A program made the translations under genes and the position numbers. Below, piece after piece: positions 36,201 through 43,738 of a DNA stretch of 64,000 nt. The stretch comes from RUG334 sp045599645 (GTDB lineage: Bacteria; Muiribacteriota; Ozemobacteria; Ozemobacterales; Ozemobacteraceae). The notes under the pieces are model-generated. The model was not told the DNA's origin. It ran no database searches and saw only the letters and a list, made by a program, of their open reading frames with translations. Location of the stretch: contig JAZRWI010000023.1 of NCBI GenBank assembly GCA_045599645.1, forward strand, positions 1 through 64,000, in the 5' to 3' direction. Position 1 is the first letter of the stretch; each line of letters starts with the position of its first letter.

Positions 36201-37733
36201 ATCAGAATGGTAGGCGTAGATTCACAATATCCGCCAAATCAGACTAGTAGCACGTATATAAAGATTACTACTGGTATTGATGTACCAAAAGTTACTTCTC
36301 CTGCTTCAGGCACACGTTTTGATATAGGCTCTAATGTAGCTTTAAGTGGTAATACATTACCAGATTACATTACTATGAACTGGAGTTCAGATGACTCTAA
36401 GCTTTCAGGAACTGGCAGCAGTGCCAATTCTTCGACCTTCACAAGAGGCTGGAGAACAATAAACTATAGTGGTACAGATTCTTCTGGTGTTACACATACC
36501 GCAAAATCAATGGTATTAGTGGATTCTAGACCAACCTTTACTACTGCTCCTGCAATTGTATCTCCAACGTCAATAGGAAACGGAAAGGGTAGTGTATCTG
36601 GTATTTCTTATCCTATTATAGTATTGTCTAGAGGAACAATGCTTAATTTCAAGACAGTAGCTAAAAATACTGCTGCTACACCAGTAGAGGTTGCTTCTAT
36701 TACATGGCTTGATATTTCCCAGAGCACAAAGTCTGTTGTGGCCGGCTCTGCTGTTGATCCGAAGGATTTCTTAATGAATCTGAGTCCTGGCAGCTATACC
36801 TATTCTATTATAGCTGAAGATGAATTGGGAGTTCAGGCTTCAACTACTTATTCTTTCTGGGTTTGGAATTGTGAATCCTATGATGGCTACAATGGCGCAG
36901 AAACAATGGCTGCTAGCAATGATTCAGATCTTTTTGTTGCGACCAAGAGTGGAACTCAGTATCAGCTTAATAAACTCTTGCGAAAGAGTAGTTCTAGTGA
37001 ATCTGGAACTGAAAGTGGTGACATTTCCATTGTTCCAACCAGTTATGATATCTCTAATTGGGCTTCGAACTGGAGTATGATGGGCTTCGATGTTTCAGGC
37101 TCGACACTTTATACTTTGAGTGGTGATAATTCTAGTAACTTAAAGCTTCAGAAATGGAAAACCAGTGATTTGACATCTGGTGGTGATGATATTGAGTTTT
37201 CAAGCACATCTGATGCAAGTCTAAATCAGGTTGGGGATATCACAGTATCTGGTGGAAGCTTGTTTGTAACAGACAAAACTCATAACCTTGTTAAAAAGCT
37301 TAGTGCGTCTACTGGGGCATTGGATTTGAATTCACAGGTTATTAGCAATCCATTGGCTATAAAGTTCATTGATAATGATAATATTTTTATAGCTGATACT
37401 GGCAATAATAGAGTTCTTAAGATGAATAGCGACTGCAATATTACAGCTGTTTATAACGGAATTACATCTCCATCATATCTGACTTATAGCAACAGCACCA
37501 GGAAACTTTATGTCACAAGCACTAGCAATGCTAAGGTTCATGTTATAGATACAAATACCGGTGATTATCTCTATTCCTTCGGTTCTGCCGGAGCAACTGC
37601 AAATCAGCCTGTTTTTGGTACAAATGGCGTTTGTGATATAGCAATATGCGGCTCAAATGCACTTTCAGACTTGTATATTGCTGATAAAGTAAATAATCGT
37701 ATCGTGCGTGTCCGCTGCGGTCTGAACTGGTAA
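27297..37733 (+). CDS. Giant surface lipoprotein of alternating Ig-like modules with C-terminal NHL-type propeller
   Basis: 3478 residues. The signal ends in I-F-L-G-C-G-G-G, a lipobox with Cys19, then a Gly-rich linker. Residues 30-220 resemble a carboxypeptidase-regulatory-like domain. From about 29430 to 36800 the protein alternates two Ig/PKD-like modules of about 95 residues. Type A begins with SPASGT-like text and ends with Y-x-G-T-D-S-A. Type B ends with T-F-Y-Y-G. I count 13 type A copies, 514-610 bases apart. The last 280 residues form propeller blades with IADTGNNRVLKM and YIADKVNNRIVRV (NHL-like). No sortase signal or transmembrane anchor is present, so lipid anchoring is inferred. 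It follows three pseudopilin genes and is a likely adhesin or tip-displayed protein. Confidence 0.88.
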   Translation: MRAKYFLIILITIIIFLGCGGGGGGSGVSRKIISGQISGNISFDEILASERAIIASNAESLRATGFNQAVVFIEELPARAVYPDSNGNYCFTDLPFDTNFHIIARINSLTGKVYKSRSSSVYVEETRPEAVKNFYISSADEAKYQIRLQVNDTKDNPVGKCNIWLWGEEFSLDEGGCYLSPMMPLGAIGKMKVIPPANKELAALECDIDSSTFQSEIKGVSSVTLPPQGITQKRAPYVSVRVGELLPGGFAIRIYGSAVDPQNDYLEYEWTTNVGSFTYTSIDKSYVEWAIPSEPTNAVIRFKANQVSSTLYPLLYSYAELYIKISKDGKISFPGEIIIVPTQRSIDIISSATSQITGDTIAYYEANASFPNELEISYAWDCTDGTIESGNNSKRVFWHSPLLKAYESKVATLTCCASDGIATVSKELSISVTAFPTVVISSPVDSEFYPGEITFNGFAKDYLGNIIDAEAFEWYIATDTSDFQFVLSGNASFTYNFTQKGQYSIALNAPDISGIVGSATKEINILNCLPVIKILSPENDSGYLKNDTVIFSADITDYEEGKITDPERVTWSSDIDNLIGSGTYFEVASLSKGMHTITVTAVDNDGGTASDAIVIWYDMPARITLTPESNSVFFDNEFTLTAKGVNEGNKPLDISTYKWYLDGFDWAKDGVDTVTATGLTAGLHTIKVIGRNKASEVVSNDYVYQVGYSAPSINSPASGTRFDVGSSITFVAAPPATGSLAFNWYLNGGSNSLGSSTTLITTLEKGRYEFGYVGTDAAGKTLCSSTTVVVENVPVVTIDNVATGSMFFVTHDIEFKATADVPDSNVAWYLDNSDTPVKIGKNIALSQVSLPKDIEAGYHTISVVATGEFGTIASASVGFTSGIEAVSIAKPTNTTFAENENIEFLAKPIVSGLPMQWYLDGSPWKTQTSFNHSFSTAKAYTIKLVATDSANIACSKEITLNVGLFPVMNFVIVDANGNEVDPDNKAFFAGTAITVRGSGINPVDSSVISGRNMSWYAYDASDNPIKLSTDGENNGQITVSASELALFGEGIRKVELRGKASATSDSYGSKVKQAYINLPQLNYTRPVENQIIHLDASKQYSEVFVASGTPNAVEPLKFEWWLNWGTAEAQKLTDFNTGLGYGSYMELSIASGNQYLTFIGTDSAGVVSKVTKKLVISDNAAIEFTPDNGAVLFANQPFSLEVNDTVVKESIEWLLKYNGGTEISLSPRGSPYSIDASKLSSYFSNNGYYEITASGVNALNVPASVTNKIYYGLTDAKIISPASGTRLELGSIQNFVATPTVDSAFDVRAQSSYWNIDGYKVDTYNNICDFNANLAGGYHTLEYVAIDGAGNQTSDLIDVLFDNIPIIGLTEPNVGSDDIYVFGNDNSFVFTGSGTVSVNPGMNPASNYKWYTNDDFSTYVSGQSVPGNSLNFHTGENTVIVTAEDQFGLVGTYSHTVFYNEPIAAITSPVEGQNMFNEDIVCKGNESPHIVMDWYLNDVKVGTGDNITISKTDLNIRPGRNTITYIGTDSFGIPSSDKRNIIVGDKPGLQIWLPNSVLLTENDAFFPDDLLLTGVGTSSSDVTESILPENMNWYVDDVLTVSGNSTFNVSGLSGLHKITLAGKDSFNVSGEYSVNAYFGETTPSIIYPATENEHYTRTVPSETINFEGNSLTGPITISWNLKDQSGVSTAQINRTFSMSSSSFAPGVLSITYSGTDCAGRVKSVTRKIIVSNEPVISFTPGNNAAILDGFGFTLTANAVQDDASQDGMEYEWQINETAVTGSNQILNIPANDARFSSEFKNTVKLTVTDCWGISTYTTNDIYWKLPGLTIAEPAPDTTYSGDYGDVFFKASTLQPLFSDSFNSGNITLTWERRKPDNTFEEVAHGKTAYIELLQGANTIQLCTEDSVGHVKTSSIDLISNYPPFVEIITPKPGDTNVCFFANSAATFIGSATERITGTQLTGTNMTWSLDDGTLTTNYIYAIDKNKVSNGAHHLTFTAKDKLNTSNTVILNFKYGQVNASITSPASGTIVPIGSSVDIIAAPPEAGLDEIPMLWTLTNLSTGVTTNLTVAKTANSTINHNFATKGCYRITYIGTDSANIVSSSKIDLIVEDAPTASIKTNLNQPAANAVYFTITKGYVPFTGVGISSIDGSTIVNTNLSWYLYKGIDTSTSPKQTAKGTATFNTNYSSYTDEEDYTVALCVKDNLGAVATETATFYYGQPVASIVSPASGTVYNIGSTVTFEAVAPNANQTSAKQVPMQWFMNGVAQGAASPDNYTKTLTFSNPGVYTISYVGTDSANVTSEDKICVIIENPPTVNIKTALNNDADGSYFYQITNGNITFNSNIVHGTTVNNYSWKLYAGLDTSTAMIDSATTKNYSMTYTKLNSNPGYLTVEFTATDLYGASNSKIATFYYGLAVPDIASPSAHLRIPVESANAGIKLVGNADSRLAPKWFDGDTEITNPDTFKPSAGSHMIRYVATDSANVAMSDTVQIDVNDRPYVSIKNTNNTDVDNSVYFILSGSESIKFVGSATAVIGLTPIATNKMTWTLYPGEGVGGTGKTIAGNSDKTVTLNSSSFTSGAGTYTITLEAEDALGFTNESVQTFYYGHILPEIIQPDRTEFMLSEGTSGITFEGNEDSNAHIGMTWYFNGVAGATAVTTTKTFTSPNNYTVTYKGTDASGREKSATKTILVNNRPSIHIQKFFEGTPVAGDTASNSYYFALAPGEQLRFQGDAKCAQDNSDVDTASLTWKLYSGTGIGSGLKQTINGVNPVVFSSSDIGNTAGTYTIALTATDKFGSFDTAWASFYYGHPVPALSSPVNNSKYTDAPASINLSAVSENPSFTAKTWQYCSGGIATTTTTASSINLGLGTYTISLTAVDSAGVKKIAASNVVVNKDPIVTITSPTTDSYYFGGQTLTFTGTAQKGDGTTNLPTSGITWYRSSSTTGTEKKLGEGTTSISVSAADIGTGTWYIRMVGVDSQYPPNQTSSTYIKITTGIDVPKVTSPASGTRFDIGSNVALSGNTLPDYITMNWSSDDSKLSGTGSSANSSTFTRGWRTINYSGTDSSGVTHTAKSMVLVDSRPTFTTAPAIVSPTSIGNGKGSVSGISYPIIVLSRGTMLNFKTVAKNTAATPVEVASITWLDISQSTKSVVAGSAVDPKDFLMNLSPGSYTYSIIAEDELGVQASTTYSFWVWNCESYDGYNGAETMAASNDSDLFVATKSGTQYQLNKLLRKSSSSESGTESGDISIVPTSYDISNWASNWSMMGFDVSGSTLYTLSGDNSSNLKLQKWKTSDLTSGGDDIEFSSTSDASLNQVGDITVSGGSLFVTDKTHNLVKKLSASTGALDLNSQVISNPLAIKFIDNDNIFIADTGNNRVLKMNSDCNITAVYNGITSPSYLTYSNSTRKLYVTSTSNAKVHVIDTNTGDYLYSFGSAGATANQPVFGTNGVCDIAICGSNALSDLYIADKVNNRIVRVRCGLNW

Positions 37734-37753
37734 AAAAAAGCCGCTTGAAGCGA
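37732..37753 (-). terminator. Terminator for the convergent minus-strand gene
   Basis: On the minus strand, GTCGCTT-CA-AGCGGC forms a stem with one mismatch, followed by TTTTTTTT. It overlaps the end of the plus-strand giant gene and lies after the hairpin array. Confidence 0.5.
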
Positions 37754-37779
37754 CATTAATATAAAAGGCGTATTCTCTG

Positions 37780-37965
37780 TTGGCAAATACCCACGCGCCG
37801 AATAGCGTAATTATCTCCATTGGCTAAAATCCACGCGCCGAAAGGCGTATTTCACTCTTGCGCAAGCAAGTTTTCACACCCGAAGGGTATTCACTCCTAC
37901 CGCTCTGCGGTAGGTCTTCACTTTGCGAAAGCAAATTTTCACGTCGGCCAAAGGCCGACATTCTT
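37780..37965. repeat. TTCAC-spaced hairpin array, downstream copy
   Basis: A run of short hairpins with mostly three- or four-base loops separated by (T)TTCAC: CGCCgaaaGGCG, CTTGCgcaaGCAAG, ACCCgaaGGGT, CCTACCGCtctGCGGTAGG, TTTGCgaaaGCAAA and GTCGGCCaaaGGCCGAC. Stem sequences differ, while the spacer is kept. A block at 37820-37847 (TTGGCTAAAATCC to AAAGGCG) is identical over 28 bases to 42685-42712, and a decayed copy lies at 37780-37807. The last hairpin begins seven bases after the stop codon of the minus-strand gene. Confidence 0.85.
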
Positions 37966-40900
37966 TTATTCCAACGCCAATGACTGTTTCCCCATAAACA
38001 CGCCACCGCTTGTTCCTACCCATACCTTACGCTTGTCGCCAGCAGCACCGGCAGCCTGACCCAATGCGGTAATCGTCTTGTAATTCCCCAACCCACTTCT
38101 TATACGTGTCCAGTTTGCACCGCCGTTTACTGTTCTGTAAAGTCCGTCTTCGCTACCGGCCATTACGTTGATTGTATTGTTGGGGTCGACTATGATTGCT
38201 TTACTGTTGGTATCAACACCGCCAAAAGAATGCGAAGTCCAATTCATACCATAATCTATTGAACGATATACCCCGTTTGTGGTAGCGGTCCAAAGGGTGT
38301 TTGTGTTGATAACATCCAAAGCTAATGCCATTGGAGTTGCTCCAACCTGACCATTTGATGGATAGTCAGTATTCTCAACGTATATAGGTATATAGCTTGG
38401 GGCATAAACATTTCTTGTTTCAGTTCCTACCGTATTTGCCCATATTGTTCCAGTTACTCTATCTATATTCGTTGCTAGAGATGGACAGTAATAAACTTTG
38501 TTGGAATCAGTACCAAAATAAAGTGATTTATTCAGGTTATCATATTTTATCGAGAGAACCTTGGCTTCTATAGGATTTGGAGTAGTATCATAACTCCAAT
38601 GAGACGCTTCTCTCTGAACTGTGCTAGCACTTGCATATGGAGTTTCAGGAATTACTTCGGTCCAAGTTCTTGTTTCCATGGTATGATATCTGGAACGGCT
38701 GTCTATTAGTCTTTGAACCTTAGCATATACGTATGGTGAATTCATAAGAATAGTATATATACCTTTTGTGCCGCCGGCTAAGAGTTCTGTTCCTTGAGTG
38801 GTTTCTCTGGAATCTAGGGCAAGTATTGGATCATCTGAAGGATACGGATCATCATAGATATTACTGCTGGGATAACCTGGCTTGGCTTCAAGCAGATTAC
38901 AGCTTGTAGGTACTCTTGTATTTGGATCTATCTGAATGCAATAGATGCCACCAGCTGTGCTGACGTATATATCCTGGTTTCTTGTCATGGCAATTGTATA
39001 AATCAGATAGCTTTCTTTGTTCACTCTTTTAAAATTCAAAGAGCTTATTTCTGAATTAATTGGTTGCCAATTATTGGTTTTAAATGAGGTATCGCCAGAT
39101 GTGCTTGAGAACTTTGCCCAATAGAGACCATAGTAACCAAATTTATTTTCTGCTCCTGTTCCTGCATAGACTACAAAATTACCTTCATTATCTTGCATTG
39201 GGTCTACAAATAAGCAGCTTATGGCAATTGGTTCAGAAGTATCTGAGTCAACCATATTTGCCATTTTGGGTTCCCAGAAATCGCTTAAAGTGACTTCAAC
39301 TTCCTTATACTTAGTTGGGTCATAATTGGAGGCGGCTCTAATAGTTACTTTAGTGCTATCTGTTATTGATGGAGCGATATACTTGCCGTTGCTGTCAATT
39401 TCGCCATACTGGTCTGACTTAGCGACGCCGTTAACCGTCCAAGTGATAGAATTATTACTTAAATTTTCAGGTTCTACTTTTGCATAGAACTGTAAGGTGC
39501 CTACTTCGATAACTGTTGCTGCTGTTGTAATAGGTTGGGTTTTTGAAATATCTTTATATATAGTTACATTTACATCTGGTGCTAAGTCCACCTTTGCTGT
39601 AAAAGAAGCTGATTCATCTGCTTTTAAAGTCGCTCTGATGAATACTGTATCAGATTCTCCAATGCTGCTTGGCAGTTTTGTTGGCCTTTCGTATTTTACT
39701 TCATTGTTGTTTACTAAGGTTAGTCTGCCTTTATCTGCATATAACTTGCCATTGGCTTCCACATAGTCAAAGCCGCTAGAATTCTTAAATTCCCATTTTA
39801 AGTCTTCGCTTGTACCGTCAATCAAATATTCAATATTGTTTACATTGAAGGTTATAGGTTCTACCTTTGGCATTGCTACTGCTTCTTGAGGTTCAATAGA
39901 CAAACTCATTGGCGGATATACCTTGAAGCTAGTCTGGGCCTTTACCAATGGAACGCTTCCAACTATTTCTGCAGTAATAGAGGCGTTTGTTATTTTTGTT
40001 GGAGAAGCTGGGTAAAATTTTACAGTGTGATCTGTGACAGGGCCTGTTGTTGTTTCATTAAGACTTTTGTCGGTTTCTGAGAAACTACCGATGTTGGACG
40101 GGCTGATAGTCCATTTTATTACCTTGGGAGTTGCATCATTGGTAACAGAGGCTGTTACTGTTAAAGGAAGTGCACGCTGAGCTTTATCAGATGATGGCTT
40201 TAAATTCAAGTTTGCACCGTTTGATATTGTGCATTCGATATTGCCAGTGATACTGCTGCTGTCTTCAACACTGAATTCTAGATTTACTGTTGCTGATTCA
40301 CCGGTTATTGTTGCAGGAGCCTTATAGGTAATGGTTGTTTGACTTCCATATTCTTTAACGGCTGTTGAAGTTGTTGCTTCACCAATTAGTGGAGTTGAAG
40401 TTAATTTTATACCATTCTTTGAGTTATAGACATAAACATCAAAAGTAACTGTTGTGCCTGGCTTAATCTGAGACGTAAGAGGAGTCTTGGTTCTTTGGAT
40501 GTTACCGTCTTTATCTGTGTAAAGATAAGCTATTTCTACAGAAGGGATTAATGTGACGGTAGCTTCACCGTAAAGGCTTGAGCGTAACTTAGAGGTAGCT
40601 CTGACTGTAGCTGTCTGTTCCGAAGTAATAAAAGCAGGTGCTGTATAAATACCCGTTGTATTGTCTATATAACCAGAACCGCTGGCTACAGACCATATAA
40701 TATCACCTACATTAATTTCTTCAATATTTTTCAGAGTGGTAGTAAATTGCTGCTCCTGCTCGGTTATCAGCCTTACTGATGCCGGGGAAACGTTTATTTC
40801 AGGACCTTCTACTCTGAGTGTGGTATTCTGGATAAAACCATTATTGCCTGCTTCATCAGAGAAATAGGCCCACATTTTGTTATCACCCAATACAAGATTG

Positions 40901-42594
40901 TTTGTTCCCAATTCAACTGGACTGAATGGCGTAAATAATTCTAAGTAATCTGTTGGTGGAGTTGTAGTTGCCGGACCAACATAATAGTGAACCTTATAGG
41001 TTGAAGCGTCTGTAACATTAAAATGCAGGTATTTAGGCAAATCATCAATAAGAGAGAATGTTGCAACTGCTGAAGTGGAACTGTCATTTTCCAATACAGA
41101 AATAGTGTTGCCTGTAGGAGCTACTGTGTCTAAGGTTATTGCGGCAGAAAGTGGCCCATATTCATTGCCTGCCGAATCCTTGAACAATGAGTAGATTACC
41201 TTGCTGCCATCCCCAGTCGGAATAGTCCAATCTACTGGGGTTCTAAAAGAACTCCATTCCTGAGCCGGATCTGGGGCAACACCATTGGTTATCTTCATGT
41301 GTGAAGGAATGCTTGAATAAGAGAAAACGATATTGACAGAGGTTGTTGCTGTAACCGAAGAACCATTATTTACTATCATTTCAACTGTTGGTGGGGTTGT
41401 GTCATACATAATTGAAGCTTTAAAAACTTCATCAGGATTAGCGGTGCCACCTTTGAATTTACAGTAAATACTCTTTATGCCATCGGTGCCTGTGAAGGTC
41501 CAGTTTCTTGTTGCATAATATGGTTCCCAGAAGGAGCCTGCAAAATTGGTGTCTTCTGAAACAATCATTTGGGAAGCGCCAGGATAAATAGCGCTGATGA
41601 CTACGGCTGAATTGCAAGTTACTGCTTCACCATTATTAATCCATATTCCTATATAGCCCGTTGAAGTAAAGATAATAGAGTCCGACTGAATTGGTGATAC
41701 AACACCGTCATCACTTTTGAATTGAACATACAGGCGTTTAATACCAGCCGATGAATTAGAGAAGGTATGACTGTAGGTTGGCGAATAACTGAGCCATGTG
41801 GCGTCGTCCATTGTATAATTTTCACTGAAGCGCATCTGTGAACAGTTTTCTGCATTTAAATAAGCTGTTACGTTGCGACTGCTTGTTTCGTAATCACCGT
41901 TGTTTATATTGATTGCCAGATTGTTACAGCCTACAGAGCTTATTGTGTTGGCGTTTAAACCATTCATCACAAATTCCTGGCCGTCATCACCAGTTATATG
42001 AATAGAGATTTCATAGTTGGTTAGCAGATTAAGACCGCTTATTGTTGCTTCGTGGTGAGTCTGACCAGCCTGACCTATGGTCTTTGTTCTTAAATAACCG
42101 CCGGCAGGTCCATATTCCAAAGAAGCTCGGCAAGAACGATTTGTATGAAAATCTATGTGAAATGAGCCTGAACTTATTTCGTCAATGACTACGTCTGTTA
42201 CACTCAACAGTGATGCAGGGCTTATTTCTGTGCAACCCTGATCTGTGACTTGTATCATGTTTGCGAAGGTTACTTCGCTTTCACCTGTCGTAGCTGAAAC
42301 ATAATATATGCCAGGTGCGATATTGCTGAAGGAATAATAACCACCTGAATCTGTTGTTGTTACGGCTACTGTTTCTTTTTGAAAATTCTTGACTACTATT
42401 GGGATATTGCCATAAAGCTGACGTTCTGCAAAATAGGCTCTTCCTGAAATCGAAAGCTTTGAGGTTGGATTGATTATTATATTTCCAGAATCACCGCTAC
42501 CGCCCAAACCAAGACAACCCATGCCAAGACAAGCTAGGCAAAGGCATAGCACAAAAATAGGCATAAAAGCCAGTTGGGTCTGTTTGCTTTTCAT
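37966..42594 (-). CDS. Large exported multidomain protein with Ig-like repeats and BNR-type propeller
   Basis: 1542 residues from the ATG at 42594; the longer frame from 42777 reads through a hairpin array and is rejected. The signal (MPIFVLCLCLACLGMGC) has Cys 22 or 27 as possible lipidation sites, though neither fits the lipobox exactly. In order: a carboxypeptidase-regulatory-like domain (about 45-110), an Fn3-like domain (about 115-215), and four repeats containing I-x-N-N-G then M-x-I/F-S-E/N (about 220-600). Big-type Ig domains reach about 1150. A C-terminal propeller has the Asp-box motifs SIDYGMNW and TVNGGANW (BNR/sortilin type). It is convergent with the giant lipoprotein and bracketed by the two hairpin arrays. 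Ribosome site is weak. Confidence 0.85.
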   Translation of the reverse strand: MKSKQTQLAFMPIFVLCLCLACLGMGCLGLGGSGDSGNIIINPTSKLSISGRAYFAERQLYGNIPIVVKNFQKETVAVTTTDSGGYYSFSNIAPGIYYVSATTGESEVTFANMIQVTDQGCTEISPASLLSVTDVVIDEISSGSFHIDFHTNRSCRASLEYGPAGGYLRTKTIGQAGQTHHEATISGLNLLTNYEISIHITGDDGQEFVMNGLNANTISSVGCNNLAININNGDYETSSRNVTAYLNAENCSQMRFSENYTMDDATWLSYSPTYSHTFSNSSAGIKRLYVQFKSDDGVVSPIQSDSIIFTSTGYIGIWINNGEAVTCNSAVVISAIYPGASQMIVSEDTNFAGSFWEPYYATRNWTFTGTDGIKSIYCKFKGGTANPDEVFKASIMYDTTPPTVEMIVNNGSSVTATTSVNIVFSYSSIPSHMKITNGVAPDPAQEWSSFRTPVDWTIPTGDGSKVIYSLFKDSAGNEYGPLSAAITLDTVAPTGNTISVLENDSSTSAVATFSLIDDLPKYLHFNVTDASTYKVHYYVGPATTTPPTDYLELFTPFSPVELGTNNLVLGDNKMWAYFSDEAGNNGFIQNTTLRVEGPEINVSPASVRLITEQEQQFTTTLKNIEEINVGDIIWSVASGSGYIDNTTGIYTAPAFITSEQTATVRATSKLRSSLYGEATVTLIPSVEIAYLYTDKDGNIQRTKTPLTSQIKPGTTVTFDVYVYNSKNGIKLTSTPLIGEATTSTAVKEYGSQTTITYKAPATITGESATVNLEFSVEDSSSITGNIECTISNGANLNLKPSSDKAQRALPLTVTASVTNDATPKVIKWTISPSNIGSFSETDKSLNETTTGPVTDHTVKFYPASPTKITNASITAEIVGSVPLVKAQTSFKVYPPMSLSIEPQEAVAMPKVEPITFNVNNIEYLIDGTSEDLKWEFKNSSGFDYVEANGKLYADKGRLTLVNNNEVKYERPTKLPSSIGESDTVFIRATLKADESASFTAKVDLAPDVNVTIYKDISKTQPITTAATVIEVGTLQFYAKVEPENLSNNSITWTVNGVAKSDQYGEIDSNGKYIAPSITDSTKVTIRAASNYDPTKYKEVEVTLSDFWEPKMANMVDSDTSEPIAISCLFVDPMQDNEGNFVVYAGTGAENKFGYYGLYWAKFSSTSGDTSFKTNNWQPINSEISSLNFKRVNKESYLIYTIAMTRNQDIYVSTAGGIYCIQIDPNTRVPTSCNLLEAKPGYPSSNIYDDPYPSDDPILALDSRETTQGTELLAGGTKGIYTILMNSPYVYAKVQRLIDSRSRYHTMETRTWTEVIPETPYASASTVQREASHWSYDTTPNPIEAKVLSIKYDNLNKSLYFGTDSNKVYYCPSLATNIDRVTGTIWANTVGTETRNVYAPSYIPIYVENTDYPSNGQVGATPMALALDVINTNTLWTATTNGVYRSIDYGMNWTSHSFGGVDTNSKAIIVDPNNTINVMAGSEDGLYRTVNGGANWTRIRSGLGNYKTITALGQAAGAAGDKRKVWVGTSGGVFMGKQSLALE

Positions 42595-42684
42595 TTTTAT
42601 ATCTCTAACTAGCATTCTATCATAGTGAAAAGCAAAAATCAATGCACCGAACGGGCTTTTATAAGCAGTAATTCTGGCCGTTGC

Positions 42685-42826
42685 TTGGCTAAAATCCACG
42701 CGCCGAAAGGCGCTTTTCACGTCTACAAAGTAGACCTTCACGGTCGCTTGCGACCTTTCACTATTATTGCGAAGCAATAATTCTTCACTCTTGCGTCAGC
42801 AAGTTTTCACGTCGGCAACGCCGACC
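42685..42826. repeat. TTCAC-spaced hairpin array, upstream copy
   Basis: Hairpins GCGCCgaaaGGCGC, GTCTACaaaGTAGAC, GGTCGCttGCGACC, TTATTGCgaaGCAATAA, CTTGCgtcaGCAAG and GTCGGCaacGCCGAC, each followed by TTCAC or a near match. The array ends one base from the stop codon of the uracil-DNA glycosylase gene and fills the gap to the next minus-strand gene. It shares a 28-base identical block and the CTTGC/GCAAG unit with the array at 37780-37965. Confidence 0.87.
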
Positions 42827-43738
42827 TTACTTTAAGCTATCATACTTAGCCTTTAATGCTCTTATATCCTGCCACATCTGCCAGTTAGGGCTACCTTTTT
42901 CACGGCTTGCCGAACGGATCAGATATGACGGATGATACATGGCAAAGGTTGGAATTCCAAAAATAGACTGGAACCACTGGCCGTGTATTCTTGTTATGCC
43001 TGGGACGGAAGGCCCTATGACATAATGCGCTGCAATATTTCCTAGACATGCAATCATCTTAGGCTTTATTAAAGCAAGCTGTCTTTGCAGGAATGGAGTA
43101 CAAACTGTCATTTCATCCAAATTCGGGTCTCTATTGTTGGGTGGTCTGCATTTTAAAATATTGCAGATGTAAATTTCTTCTTTCTTGAAGCCAGCAGCAG
43201 CTAATATCTTATCTAGATGCTGACCGGCTTTACCAACAAATGGAATTCCCTGAGCATCTTCATCTGCCCCTGGGGCTTCACCTATTAAAACAAGCTTCGC
43301 ATGCTGATTCCCTACTCCTGGAACAACATTGGTTCTTGTTTGGCATAGACCACAACGCTTGCAGACAGAAATGTCTTTAATGATATTCTCAAAAGTATCA
43401 TTTTCAAAACCATCAAGCTTCTGCAATATTTTAGAAGCAGAGGTTTTAATAGGGGTAACAGACTGAGTAGATGGAGTGGGGGCTGATGTGCGCGGCGTAG
43501 CAACAGGAGGCTTTGACTGGATAGTGTTGCTTTGGGCTGATAAGCTAGTGCCAGAATTGGCTGGTAATGCTTTTTCTGCTGCTAACTCTTCCGCGCCCAA
43601 TGCCATCAGGTCTATTTCTGTTTCAGGAATGACAAGTTCCTGGTCATAGCTGTCTGCTACGTCAGGCATAGAAAGCATGCTAATAAGGTCGACTGCTTCG
43701 ACTTCATTGCTTTCTATTGTTTGTGCCTTTTTTGCCAT
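42827..43738 (-). CDS. Uracil-DNA glycosylase, family 4 (Fe-S type)
   Basis: 303 residues. The catalytic part (110-303) has GEAPGADEDAQGIPFVG with the water-activating acidic motif, NILKCRPPNNRDP, and the DNA-intercalation motif HPSYLIR near 268. Cys residues at CKRCGLC (near 122), C-R-P-P and V-C-T-P-F fit a [4Fe-4S] cluster. The enzyme removes uracil from deaminated DNA. An N-terminal 100-residue extension rich in Ser, Thr, Pro and Ala is not part of the family fold and looks disordered. The ATG overlaps the rel stop by one base (TAATG). A hairpin array follows the stop directly. Confidence 0.93.
   Translation of the reverse strand: MAKKAQTIESNEVEAVDLISMLSMPDVADSYDQELVIPETEIDLMALGAEELAAEKALPANSGTSLSAQSNTIQSKPPVATPRTSAPTPSTQSVTPIKTSASKILQKLDGFENDTFENIIKDISVCKRCGLCQTRTNVVPGVGNQHAKLVLIGEAPGADEDAQGIPFVGKAGQHLDKILAAAGFKKEEIYICNILKCRPPNNRDPNLDEMTVCTPFLQRQLALIKPKMIACLGNIAAHYVIGPSVPGITRIHGQWFQSIFGIPTFAMYHPSYLIRSASREKGSPNWQMWQDIRALKAKYDSLK

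Noticed and set aside
37820..38059. Open frames within the hairpin array
   Set aside because: They consist of translated hairpin units and run into the coding region of the opposite gene; no ribosome site.
42595..42777. N-terminal extension of the 1542-residue protein
   Set aside because: The extra codons read through the hairpin array and give no signal peptide; the signal begins at the ATG at 42594.
37780..42826. CRISPR-like periodic repeats
   Set aside because: Stem sequences differ in every unit, the conserved part is only five bases, unit lengths vary, and no cas genes are nearby. They are hairpin arrays.
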